From contig NC_054872.1 in assembly GCF_018320785.1 (NCBI RefSeq), positions 43,264,551-43,328,550 on the forward strand: a stretch of 64,000 bases of DNA, given 5' to 3'. This document shows positions 11,633-21,487 of this stretch, in pieces; within the stretch, counting starts at the first letter, position 1; each line of letters opens with the position of its first letter. The DNA comes from Cheilinus undulatus (taxonomy: Eukaryota; Chordata; Actinopteri; Labriformes; Labridae). The notes under the pieces are model-generated. The model did no database searches and was not told the DNA's origin. It saw only the letters and a program-made list of their open reading frames with translations. Made by a program: the position numbers and the translations under genes.

Positions 11633-11852
11633 CTGAAATACGGGAACAAGAAGCACAGAGCTCTTTCAACATAAAGTCACAGATTCTACAGAGGAAAGCA
11701 GGATTCTTTTTTAAACGTAGCAATAGTAAGCGCCGGTGAGAGGTGTTCTGGAAATGAGGTCCTGAGTGCAGCCAGTACAGAAGCAGCTTCAGTGTAAATC
11801 TAATGAATCTATGTGGGTAAAAGCCAGAGCTCTACCTGTCTCCACATCTTAC

Positions 11853-11996
11853 CTTTCTTGGACCACTGTTTGTGTAAGTTCCAGTCATTTCCCAGATATC
11901 TGATTGATGGTAAACAGTTGCTACGGTTAATGGACTCTGATCACAAGCCTCTGATTGCTGAATAAACATTATAACAACAGGGTCATCAGGAGCTGA
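11853..11996 (-). CDS. Possible orphan coding exon (low confidence)
   Basis: On the minus strand an acceptor CTGACTTTCAG (AG at 11998-11997) opens a 144-base phase-0 block of 48 codons. It begins SAPDDPVVIMFIQQSEACD and ends NSGPRK, followed by a consensus donor AAAG|GTAAGA (GT at 11852-11851). Both splice sites and the clean phase make it look like an internal exon. I recognise no domain. It lies upstream of the minus-strand promoter at 10857-10935, so it would belong to a different transcript or a decayed paralogue. A chance open frame cannot be excluded. Confidence 0.25.
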
Positions 11997-12161
11997 CTGA
12001 AAGTCAGGCTTTGGTATCAGGAACATTTATGTAATGTGGAGGGCCCAGACAACAATGGACATGAGACCAGACCCCATTTCTCTAAAACCATCACAGACAG
12101 ACCCAACCATTCTGAACCATCTCTGTTCAGAAACAGCAGAAAAGATCCAGAACTTCTACAC

Positions 12162-12274
12162 AACCCAGACTCCTTCATCCTGATATCTGAACGAGTCTCT
12201 AGTCCAGGTCAGAACTCAGACTCCTTCATCCTGATATCTGAACGAGTCTCTAGTCCAGGTCAAAACTCAGACTC
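12162..12274 (+). repeat. 50-bp tandem repeat, about two copies
   Basis: The unit CAGACTCCTTCATCCTGATA (with about 30 more bases) occurs at 12166 and 12216, and a partial third copy starts at about 12267. It abuts direct repeat copy B. Confidence 0.8.
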
Positions 12275-12276
12275 CA

Positions 12277-12556
12277 GGGTCAGGGTTCAATGTCAGGTTC
12301 CTGGATAACTGATGTCCCCATCTGTCTATAATATAAATGATTTCATAACCAGGATGTGAAATGTCCAAAAGTCTTTCCATTTGAGAGTAAAAAGCAGCTT
12401 TATAGAAAAAAATCCTTTCAAACCAACAATAATTTAACATGTAATGGTTCTCAAACAATCATAATCATTTGAAACAGCTGACAGCAGAACTTTGACCTTT
12501 GGTTCTGCAAAAATAAAAATGATTACAGTCACTGCACGTTCTTTGGAAAGAAAACT
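12277..12556 (+). repeat. 280-bp direct repeat, copy B
   Basis: Same orientation as copy A at 11086-11365, with scattered substitutions and no large gaps. It ends at exactly the same word, GGAAAGAAAACT, after which the flanks diverge. Confidence 0.85.
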
Positions 12557-13250
12557 TTTGTGTTTATGTTGCAAATTAATTTAAGGTTGTTTAAATGTTA
12601 TGTTAAATGTTTGTCCCTTTTTGTCCTTTTTATAAATCAAATTGTATTTTAATAACATGCATGCAACATTTATGTGCTTTAAACATACATACAACAGCAC
12701 ACACGTGTCTATATATATTGTGGCGAATTGTGATGAGATATGGATCGAAGACAAGTTCCTTAACTTCTGTCCTCACACTAAAGGCATAATCAGTGACCTT
12801 TCAGTAGGACTCTGTAAGGACCACAGATACAGACATCCTACTCTGCTGCAGTGACTCCCCCTCTCATGTGTCACAATTTGTAAAACATTTTCCACTAAAA
12901 ACATGAACTAATGAACAAAACATGCATAATTACTCACCGGAGACATATGGACAGGTGATCTGCAGCTGGGATAGTGTCTGTAGTTGATATCCTGGAGTGA
13001 TATCATGGCACCGATTCAAGCTAACAGGAGCTAACCGGGCTAGCCAACAATAGCACCGGAGGCTGCCGTCATCTTCGCGGCTTTGGGCAGCGAGTTCACG
13101 CGAACATATCGAGTTTATTCGCGTGTATTAAAAATTGTCAAGGGAGTAAACTCCCTGTAATCGCGCGTGCAATTCGCGCAAATTAAACGATCTTTCACGC
13201 TTGGTTTCCACTTCCAGATGCCATTTCTGTTCTGGCGAGTGGGTCTAGAT
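12557..13250. other. Intergenic, no gene seen
   Basis: AT-rich to 12900, then a locally CpG-richer stretch (13000-13200) with several Nru-like TCGCG words. No exon is visible. Confidence 0.35.
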
Positions 13251-13251
13251 C

Positions 13252-13390
13252 AGGGTTGCCAGATCTGTGTGACAAAACCAGCCCAATGGCAAATAAAAAC
13301 TAGCCCAAAACCAGCCCATTGACCGATAAAACTAGCCCAAAAACAGCCCAATGACTGATAAAACTAGCCCAAAGCCAGCCCAATGCTGAA
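13252..13390 (+). repeat. 37-bp tandem repeat at a hAT-like end
   Basis: It starts with CAGGGTTGCCAGATC, a typical hAT-style terminal word. Between 13273 and 13385 there are about three copies of a 37-bp unit containing CTAGCCCAAAACCAGCCCA. A different hAT-like end, AAAACCGGCCCTG, sits at 15196-15208 beyond the LINE. I cannot show that the two belong to one element. Confidence 0.5.
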
Positions 13391-13623
13391 ATTCAAAATA
13401 ATACGGTTAAAACCTCTGCCATACTCCATATATTGCTTGAGTGCCTGTAGACATTCTGCTTTTCTGTGGGTGGCATGTATGACTGTGTGCCATGTTCCAT
13501 GTTTTCCTGCCTCTCTGCAGGTTGTTTTAGTTGTACTTGAGTGTAAATACACAGAGGCAAATGAGAAGCTTTTAAAAGAGCTGATGAATTATGGGTGTCT
13601 GGGTATTTATATTTCATATTTGG

Positions 13624-15080
13624 ACATTTACTGTAGTTATTTTTTTTATACAACTACTTTTTATTAATTTTCATGCTTGCCACCACAGGGTACATAGCCT
13701 TTTTTTTTTTTTTTTTAACAGTACAATAACATAACATACCATAACATAACATAACAATATAACACAATCTACATTCTTCCATTGTGGTGTCGTAACATAA
13801 AACATATACACCTCAGTTTACATCAAGACAAAAGAAAAGAAAAAAAAAAACAAAAAAAAAAACAACAACAACAAAACAACAACACAGTAGACAATTACAA
13901 CATTTCATATACCACTCATACAGTCTCGTACACCCCCCCCCCCCCCCCCAAGAATCACTCTATACACCTGTACATATCCTCATACACACAAACACTTAAC
14001 ATTGGTCCCCGTCCTGTGTTCTCTGCTGATCCCCCCCTTTACCCCACAACAGTAAAATTGAGTGTTTCAATAATTCGTATTTCATAATGCTTCATGAATC
14101 TGTTTCCATACATCATTAAATTGTTTCACCTTATTGTTATCTTCAGCCAGTGTCTTTTCTATTGTCAAGTAATATCGCATCAATCCTTTCCAAGCATATA
14201 GAGAAGGAGCCTCTGTTTTTTTCCAATGTTTTAAAACTAACTTCTTATAAACTAAGGCAGAAAACACAATCTGCCACCCCAATGGATAGTGGATTGCCTC
14301 AGCATTCTGGAAGATGCAGAGTGCGGCTGAGAAGTGAATTTGTTTTTTACATACACCAGATATCCAGTCTTGAATCTCATTCCACACTTTCATCACTTTA
14401 ACACATGACCAGAATGAATGGATAAGGGAGTCAGGAGATCCACACTTCACACACTGATCAGAGGAGTTTGGATAATAACTATGAATTTTATCTCTTGTGT
14501 AGTATATTCTTGTCATAAGTTTGTATTGTATTAAACGTAGGTTTTCATTTCCAGTAATGCTATTGGTGAGATATACACATTTCTTCCAATTTGTGCTGGC
14601 ATCCTTAAATTGAAGGTCTTCATTCCATTTGTCATACAACTTTTCCATTGAGTACAGTTTAGATTGTTCCTTCAGCAGCATGTTGTATACAGTTCCAATT
14701 AGTTGTTTCTTTTTACTGCCTTTAACCAAAAATTCCTCAAAGGGTCCTGGGACTAGATCATATTTTAACTCAAAGTTTTCTGCAATCCAGTTCTTAAACT
14801 GTAGATATTTAAAAAACTCCTTGTTTTCCAGGGAAAATTTGGTCTGGAGCTCTACAAATGAAAGAACATTGTTATTTTCAAATATATCTGAGAGATACTG
14901 AATGCCTTTTTTCCTCCAACTGTCCCAGTTCAGTTCCCTATTTTGGAGTTTTATCGATGGATTGTTCCAGATCTTTGTTTTCTTAGGTATACTAAATTCC
15001 ACTGCTAGTATATTTTTAATTTTCTGCCATGATTTTAAGGTGCTATTTATAACAACATTTGTAACATTTACTGTAGTTAT
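13624..15080 (-). mobile_element. 5'-truncated L1-type LINE with target duplication and 3' transduction
   Basis: The 17-bp word ACATTTACTGTAGTTAT occurs at 13624-13640 and 15064-15080. The minus-strand insert between them (15063 down to 13641) holds an open ORF2 C-terminus, a 3' UTR with a C/G homopolymer (13932-13949), a first poly(A) of 17 (T on plus, 13700-13716), 52 bp of unrelated sequence (13648-13699), and a second short poly(A) at the very end (13641-13647). The 52-bp block has AATAAA (plus TTTATT, 13660-13665) about 13 bases before the terminal A run. This is the layout of an L1 3' transduction. Confidence 0.85.
14082..15062 (-). CDS. LINE ORF2 C-terminal fragment, open
   Basis: A frame of 326 codons is open from the truncation point at 15062 to TGA at 14084-14082, with no internal stop or frameshift. 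It covers the region after the reverse transcriptase, including the C-terminal cysteine-histidine motif CVKCGSPDSLIHSFWSC (about 14395-14445 on plus). Thumb, palm and endonuclease are absent because of 5' truncation, so it is not a functional protein. Its intact frame contrasts with the riddled L1 at 1271-10219 and points to a younger insertion. No promoter or native start codon is present. Confidence 0.85.
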   Translation of the reverse strand, partial: TNVVINSTLKSWQKIKNILAVEFSIPKKTKIWNNPSIKLQNRELNWDSWRKKGIQYLSDIFENNNVLSFVELQTKFSLENKEFFKYLQFKNWIAENFELKYDLVPGPFEEFLVKGSKKKQLIGTVYNMLLKEQSKLYSMEKLYDKWNEDLQFKDASTNWKKCVYLTNSITGNENLRLIQYKLMTRIYYTRDKIHSYYPNSSDQCVKCGSPDSLIHSFWSCVKVMKVWNEIQDWISGVCKKQIHFSAALCIFQNAEAIHYPLGWQIVFSALVYKKLVLKHWKKTEAPSLYAWKGLMRYYLTIEKTLAEDNNKVKQFNDVWKQIHEAL

Positions 15081-15500
15081 GTGACTCTGTTAACTTAAAG
15101 GGATGCTTTCTATATTTTTCCTATAATTTTTGATACTTTTAGCTAAATGGGGAGGGTCCCCATGTTTTTTCTTTGCCCTGGGCCTCCAAATGGCTAAAAC
15201 CGGCCCTGCCTCACACCTGCAGCTCCCCCTCACAAATCCTTCTGTCCTGCCAGTTTGTTGCTTTCATTTTTTTCTGTTTCTGCCCTTTTGACAGCATTTA
15301 TCATTAGTATGTTTAAGATCAAATAAAACACCCACGTATGGACAAGTTTTACTCAATTTTACATTATTTTAAGATGTGATCCGTGTGTGTTTGGCTCGTT
15401 GATGATGATGCACATCACAAAAGTCATCATCAAATACGAGTATGAGAGAGCACCGGCAGGAAATGACTGAAGAAATGTGTTAAAAAGATGAGGAAAAAGT
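15081..15500. other. Spacer with hAT-like terminus
   Basis: Contains CCCTGGGCCTCCAAATGGCT and AAAACCGGCCCTG (15165-15208), resembling a hAT terminal inverted repeat. The rest shows no gene. Confidence 0.35.
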
Positions 15501-15525
15501 AAAACTTGTGGCATTAAGACAGACT

Positions 15526-15531
15526 TTTATT
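15526..15531 (-). terminator. PolyA signal of the minus-strand terminal exon
   Basis: AATAAA on the minus strand (TTTATT on plus), 87 bases after the TGA at 15618. Confidence 0.55.
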
Positions 15532-15617
15532 TCAGTTAAAATAAAACTCAAGTTCAAAGACCATACTTTGCATGAGATCAGCAAATAAAACTGATTGCAA
15601 TTATCCACGTAGTGAGG

Positions 15618-15713
15618 TCATGTGACTTCCAGCACAGTCTCTGCACCATCCAGAGTTAGTACATTGAACCTTAGACCTACTGCGATGTTGTTTCTGTCAA
15701 TACAAATATCACT
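15618..15713 (-). CDS. Terminal coding exon of an unidentified gene
   Basis: On the minus strand an acceptor TTTGATTTCAG (AG at 15715-15714) opens a phase-0 exon. It encodes 31 residues beginning SDICIDRNNIAVGLRFNV and ending ETVLEVT, then TGA at 15620-15618. A 3' UTR of about 90-115 bases follows, with AATAAA at 15531-15526. The alternation of hydrophobic and polar residues suggests a final beta-strand region, but I recognise no family. Earlier exons must lie above 15715, yet that stretch is filled with LINE and mariner debris up to the VMO1 promoter. The gene is therefore a truncated relic, or has a long TE-filled intron I could not trace. Confidence 0.5.
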   Translation of the reverse strand, partial: SDICIDRNNIAVGLRFNVLTLDGAETVLEVT

Positions 15714-16379
15714 CTGAAATCAAATCAAACAAGTTTTATATAACACAGAAACCGTCCTAACAAAATTAAAATAACATTACAGAATATAGAGAAGCTATTG
15801 TAACATTATGATCTTTTATTTACTATTTCATGGCCACACTGAGACATCTTGAGTGCCTTTTTTTATCATTTAAACTGCCAATGCAGTCTGCCAGTTTTCC
15901 ATCTTTTGTATTTTTTGGTTCATTTTGGTAAATCAATGAACTGGGTGTTCCGGTAAAGGAGGTTGACCTGACGTTGCATAACCATAATTGGAACACTGCA
16001 GGTCAGAATGAAATACTAGTTGCCTTTTCACTCGGATCACACACGTGCATTTTAAGCCTTCTTATTCATGCAAACATCAATGCCTTTTTATAAAGATAGC
16101 CTACAGGTTTGTTAACATTTCTTGTGGCATTTCTCAGTTAAGTCCATGTTTTATGAAAGATCACATGAAGTATGCCTTATTGGGCTAATGTAGCACCTTT
16201 AGGATTTGACACACAACCCTGCTCAAACTTAATAAAGTGCAGATAGAAAGTCACTTCTTATTAACTGGTTAAGCAAACTAATGGTTCACCTCTCTAAAAA
16301 ACTTAGGTTATCATGAAAAAGTCCATATGTCCCCCTTATCTCAATAAAAATGTTTAACTTTAATATTTTCTTAATTCTG
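15714..16379. other. No gene recognised
   Basis: Candidate intron of the minus-strand gene. No further exon with good splice sites was found. Confidence 0.35.
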
Positions 16380-16635
16380 GGGGTCAGCACCTACAAGTCT
16401 AAGGCCATGGTTTCTCTGCTGGAAACTGGTGAGTCTTTTCCCCAGGTGAAGGAGTTCAAGTGTCTCGGGTTCTTGTTCACAAGTTAGGGTAGAACGGACA
16501 GTGAGAGTGACGGGCGGATTGGTGCAGATTCAGCAGTGCTGCAGACGTACCAGTTCATTGTGGTGAAGGGGGAGCAGAGCTGGAAGGCAAAGCTCTCTAT
16601 TTTCTGGTTAATCTTTGTTCCTATTCTCTCCCATG
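16380..16635 (+). mobile_element. LINE reverse transcriptase fragment (L2/Rex-like)
   Basis: Plus-strand translation gives STYKSKAMVSLLETGESFP, then QVKEFKCLGFLF and AKLSIFWLIFVPIL. This is the C-terminal part of the reverse transcriptase, the same segment as in the better-preserved fragment at 51600-52240. It is interrupted by a stop and cut at both ends. Confidence 0.75.
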
Positions 16636-16739
16636 AGGTAAGGCTATAAAAAACAAGACTAAAGCTGTAATGCAATTCTATTGAACATAAACTTTTTTCA
16701 ATGTCTTTCTCCTTCAATGTCCTCGCCTTCTGCATCAAC

Positions 16740-17330
16740 ACACCGCTGCATTCAGGTATGCAGTAGGTCTTCTTCCGACAGTTGTCTCAGAACCGTCGTT
16801 CTTTTCTTTACTTCTGACACAAACGTGTAACTTTGAGGACAGATTCGATCCTAGGAAAAAGTCACACAGTGCTAGATCAGGTGAATAGGGAGGGTTATCA
16901 AGCACTGTGATTTGTTTTTGGACTAAACTGCTTTACTGAGAGCGTAGTGTGAGCTGGGACGATGTCTTGATGAAGAATGAAACCATTTCTCCACAGATGG
17001 TCTCTTTCTTTGGACTTTTTACTCACTATTTTTCTAGAACCTTTAGTTGATTCACTGTTGACCCTTCTGGAACCCACTCCTCCAATGATGCCCTTAAACA
17101 ACCAGCATGGCTGTGAGTTTGGACTTCATTTGCTGGGCTTTCTTCATTCTTGGTGACAATTTTGTTTTCCAACCCACTGACTGCTGTTTTGTCCCAACAT
17201 CGTACTGAAAGATCCAATTTTCATCACATGTAATCACTCCTAAAAAATGTATGTGTCCTTAAATTTGTTCCAAAACGTCTGAACAAATTTGCTTGTGTTT
17301 TTTGTTTTTGACCAGGAGTCAGAAGTTTTG
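16740..17330 (-). mobile_element. Mariner transposase remnant
   Basis: Minus-strand frames read the mariner order: ENWIFQYD-like, QSVGWKTKLSPRMKKARQMKSKLTAML-like (in parts), then VPEGSTVNQ, then HQDIVPAHT, which holds the second catalytic aspartate, and SVKQF. Frameshifts and stops break it, for example between 17026 and 17101. It is an inactive member of the Mos1-like mariner group. Confidence 0.75.
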
Positions 17331-18050
17331 GGACAACTTTGGCACACATTTATGTAGGGATGGGGATCGTTAATTTTTATTGATATTGATACCCTTATGT
17401 ATACTCCTTATTGATACTTCTATCAATACGTTTCTATTGTTTGGTGGAAAGTAAAAAGTAACAAATATTTACAACAGAAGTGGTCTGAACTGGGTAGTGC
17501 TTGAGTTAAAAGTTATGATTCAGTCTATTTTATATCCCTTGGATACACATTCTTCATATTTGCAACGGTATTTATTGAAGTTTCTCATCAATAAAACACT
17601 GAATTTGCCATTTTTAGAAGTTGCATTTGAACATATGACAGGTTTTTTGTTGGGTTTTAGCTCAAAAACAAAGACTCGTTTCATTGAAGTCTGTGGGTAG
17701 GTGTCTGCTGTGGCTTCCCTAAACAAGCGAGTTGGCATCTTGTTGTTTTCTCAGTAGCAGCCCTGCTACCTGAGTCTTGTGACTTCATTTAAAGGTGACA
17801 CAGCAGCAGCACGTGCACACTGTTGGCAGGGTGCATTTAAGACTGCTGGGCAATCCAGTGATTTTTCACATAGCTAAACCCATTGTTCATTACCTACATG
17901 AAAACCTGTCCAAAACAATTCATAAAAAAAATGGAAATGAGAAGAGAAACTCTACCTTGCTTATCATTCCTAACACCAATTAAAAATGGCTTGTGGGCCA
18001 CATTTGACCCACAGATCATTATTTGGACACCAGTTTACAAGATGTACCCC
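17331..18050. other. TE debris before VMO1 copy 1
   Basis: Includes a GATACC/ATCGATA-rich block (17355-17440) common in fish repeats, and a hAT-like terminus with GTGGGCCACATTTGACCC (17992-18012). No gene. Confidence 0.4.
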
Positions 18051-18109
18051 TTAATCTCAACTTTATCATTCCTGGACAAACCATGCAAAAATTGAATTTA
18101 AGATAATAC

Positions 18110-18425
18110 ATCTGAAAAGTTTCTGTTCAGACTCAGTGCATCCTGTGGATTATAATTGTAAAAGTAGAGCAGATGTGTGGACCTCCTGCTGGAAATATTG
18201 AAATGTTGATTTCAGATCAGAATCAGTGCATGTTATCAGTCAAACATCAATGACATTTTGGAAACTTCCCAGGGACCCTGACTTTCCTGGCAGTGGGACA
18301 GACCTTTTTTTTCAGTAGTTCGTTCTCACAGCAGTATTTGACTGTAAATAATTCACCCTGGTCTTAGAGCCCTATTTTGTAATCATCTGGGCTATATAAG
18401 ATCCTCCAGTCTGTAGCCTACTTGT
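18110..18425 (+). promoter_or_regulatory. vmo1: VMO1 copy 1 promoter
   Basis: TATATAAG at 18393-18400 lies about 30 bp before the inferred start near 18425. The core with TTTTGTAAT and CTGGGCTATATAAG is shared by all three VMO1 copies. The more distal part (18120-18300) is shared with copy 3 (35030-35190) but not with copy 2. Confidence 0.8.
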
Positions 18426-18469
18426 TAGTTTGCATTTCAGAGTGGAAACACAGACTCACTGCTGTCAAT

Positions 18470-21422
18470 ATGACAAGTCTGCTCACCGTGCTGACCCTGC
18501 TGGCTGTGTTGTCTGGTGGTTTTTGTCAGAACAGAGTGTACAGGTCCGTCCTCTCTGTGAACAATGGAGGGCAATGGGGAGACTGGCACAATGCTGATAT
18601 GTGTCCGGAGAACTACTATGCTATCGGCTTCAGTCTGAGGGTAAATAAACAAGGCTTTTACACCAGCTTTGCAGCTCCTTCATTAAAATAAGACAACAAT
18701 AAGAAAACAAACTCATCAACAAGATAAGAAGCCTGTTAATCAGACCTGTTTGTGTCCTCAGGTGGAGGGCTTCCAGGGAGATGGTGATGACACCGCCCTG
18801 AACGGGATTCGTCTCTACTGTTCTACGGATAACCGCCATGGCTATATCCCCACTGTTGAGTCTCACAATGGCTTGTAAGTTGCCCAAAATTATATCATCA
18901 GCTTATTGTAATAAATATATATATTGTCATTAATGAGTTTACTGTTCTGCTGCTCACTTATTTAAAAATCGTATATATACTAATACTCTATCGATTCTTT
19001 TGTCCATTAATCGAGTAATTTAATAAGAAATATATATTTTTTTATTAATCACTCATTTTTGCTCATTTAAGAGCAATAGTACTAGACAAATGAAAAAAAG
19101 GTGGATCCCCAAAATGAACTACAGTTATTAAAGTTAAAAGGAAAGGAAGGCTATTTTTTTTTTTTTAAATATACTTACGTGATAGTTGGGGCTCCCTAAA
19201 TTGTGGGTGCTAACACTTTATTTCACTTTACCACTAAGTTACCCCAATCAGAGGGGCACCAAATCATATAACATCCTCTTCTTAATGCATGAGTGTAATA
19301 TTCCACATTCTAGCAGGAAAGAGAGCTCCATGATTCACACAATGGTCTGATGATGCCTGAAAGCTGTACTGTTACATAAAAGGAATAGGATCTACTTTTC
19401 AAAGGGTGTTCACTTTTACTTTTTCAACCAAGTTTCTGTTTGTGAGTTGATCCGCTGTAAAAATAAGACTTTTTAACTCCATTTCTGAACCAGGAGAGCA
19501 CATTTTGAGGTAAAAAGCAGCTCCTATTATCTGTTTAATCTTCACTGTAAGATGATGAACTCTGACCTATGTGATCCCTCTTTCTCAGTAACTGTTTGTG
19601 GCAGTAACATGTTTCTATTTGACTGCTATCCATTAATTATCAATATGTATTAATGCTTCTGTTTGTCAAAGGCTTTATAAAAATGGGCTGTAACCAATAT
19701 GTGGTGCTGCTGAGTTATGAATAAATCATAATTAAATTTATGACAAGCGCATGCAGAAGTGAGAAAGAGAGGACACCAAAACAGCTCTTAAATCATGAAG
19801 CTTGTCGGTGCTCTGTATAACTGCTGGGTCAATCAGTGAAGGTTTTGAATTCTCCTGAAGTCTGCAGAGACAAACTGACCCCTGTCTCATATGAGGAAGT
19901 TTTGCAGGTTGTGCTTAAACTCTGAGAGCTGCATAATTTCACCCATGGAAACTTTGTTTTTCATGATTTAAACCTTTCATTATGACACTGCACCGCTACA
20001 ACATTGGCTTATTTGCCATAATGTCAGGGTCTAACCTTGCAAAGCAGACGAGTACGCCCATTTCCATGTTTCTCACTGGCGAATTCATCTTACAAAGCTC
20101 CCGTCTGAACTGTTTGGGCCCAGTTAGAAAGTGACAGGACCAATCAGTGATGAGGAGCAGTACTTTCAGGTGTGGCAGAGTCATGACGTAAGCAAGCAGC
20201 AACAAGAGGTCGGCAGAAGACATTAGCATGGATGCTGCTAAAGCGCCAGTTTTATTAGAAATTGACGACATTTCTTCGTTTTAAAAGGACAAAGAACAGC
20301 AGTAAATTGTTTCCTTTTTGAAAACAACTAAAGTTGTGTACTGACATGTCTACAGTTGCCGTGGTTCGTGATATGCAGTTCTCTATGGAGTTTGCACCTT
20401 CGGTAGGGGCACAGCTTGACAGTGGCTATGTCACGTGTTTTTTTGCTCTGATTGGCCCTTAAAGATGTGACAGACAGAACGTTCATCCAATCACCCTCCA
20501 AGTTTTTTTTCAAAGGATCTGCCATTTCCCAAATGCTGTCTGAGTGGTTTTCCAGATGGATGTATGAAACATCTGGCGTGTCAGGTTAGTCAGAGCCAGT
20601 GGATAAGTAAAAGACGAAGAACTTTCAACATCACTGCATCAACTTCTCTTCCCTCATGGCTTTCAAGCCTTGCATCGTGCATGTTACATTATAGTAACCA
20701 AGCTTCATGTCTGGAGGAGTCCAGGCACCACTCATCACCTGGCCAATACCATCCCTACATCGAAGCATGGCGGTGGCAGCATCATGCTGTGGGGATGTTT
20801 TCGGCAGCAGGAACTGGGAGACTGGTCAGGGTCGAGGTAAAGATGAATTCAGCAATGTACAGAGACATCCTTGGTGGTAACCTGCTCCAGAGCACTCTGG
20901 ACCTCAGACTTCGACTGACTGTTGACATAAACTGAGGCTTAAACATATTCACACATTAGCCTTCAGTTCTGAGGGTAAAATAATACATCACCTGATCTGT
21001 CAAGATTGAAAGTGTGGGTTAAAGATGTTACATGTCCTTCTGTTTCTCAGGAGTTTCTTCTCACATTTTGGATTTTATCCTAATTTTTCTTCTTCTATGT
21101 ATTTCCCTCTCTTCTCTCTAGCTGGGGTGACTGGACCAGTCCTCAGTACTGTCCCACTGGTGTGCTCACTGCCTTCCAGCTCCGAGTTGAGCCTCCTATT
21201 GGAAGTGGTGATGACACTGCTGCCAACAACATTAAGTTCCAATGCAGCAGCAACCGCATACTGGAGGGGCAAGGCAAGGGCTGGGGAGATTATGGTGGAT
21301 GGAGTAATACGTGTTATGATGGAGGAATCTGTGGCATCAAGACCAAGGTGGAAGAGGTACTGGGTGGGGGTGGGGATGACACTGCCCTCAATGATGTACA
21401 CTTCTACTGCTGTGACAAATGA
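18470..21422 (+). CDS. vmo1: Vitelline membrane outer layer protein 1-like, copy 1
   Basis: The exons are 18470-18640, 18762-18874 and 21122-21422, joined by GT-AG introns (phases 0 and 2). They encode 194 residues, close to the usual 200. A signal peptide ([19 protein letters not shown]) precedes the VOMI domain. Three repeats carry [18 protein letters not shown] and GDDTALNDV, as in the threefold beta-prism of chicken VMO-I. Eight mature cysteines are present, enough for the four known disulfides. In birds the protein is part of the outer egg vitelline membrane, and mammals secrete a homologue. Its role in this fish is inferred as a secreted extracellular-coat or mucosal protein. I chose this ATG because the upstream ATG of copy 3 is absent here. 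TGA closes the frame 4 bases before the exon 3 donor. Confidence 0.95.
20032..20588 (+). mobile_element. 557-bp MITE, copy 1 (intron 2 of VMO1 copy 1)
   Basis: Starts TAACCTTGCAAAGCAGA and ends with the inverted counterpart TCTGGCGTGTCAGGTTA. It contains GACAGACAGAACGTTCATCC and no coding capacity. Near-full-length relatives lie at 28797-29356 and 54033-54601 in the same orientation. Confidence 0.85.
20700..20935 (+). mobile_element. Tc1-like transposase fragment
   Basis: Frames read [14 protein letters not shown] and then [12 protein letters not shown]-like, NSAMYRDIL and QSTLDLRL, with one frameshift. These are the segments on either side of the conserved WGCF block of Tc1 transposases. 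Ends and catalytic residues beyond this are missing. Confidence 0.8.
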
Positions 21423-21487
21423 TAAGGTAAGACATAGTAAAAGGAGTTTTAAAGAGTTTCAAGAGTTGTATACACATTTGGTCTTTG

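Noticed and set aside
11086-12556. LTR retrotransposon with 280-bp LTRs
   Set aside because: The repeats lack TG/CA ends, a primer binding site, a polypurine tract and any gag or pol coding between them.
18422-18469. Upstream extension of VMO1 copy 1
   Set aside because: The longer frame has no ATG before 18470. The upstream ATG of copy 3 is changed here.
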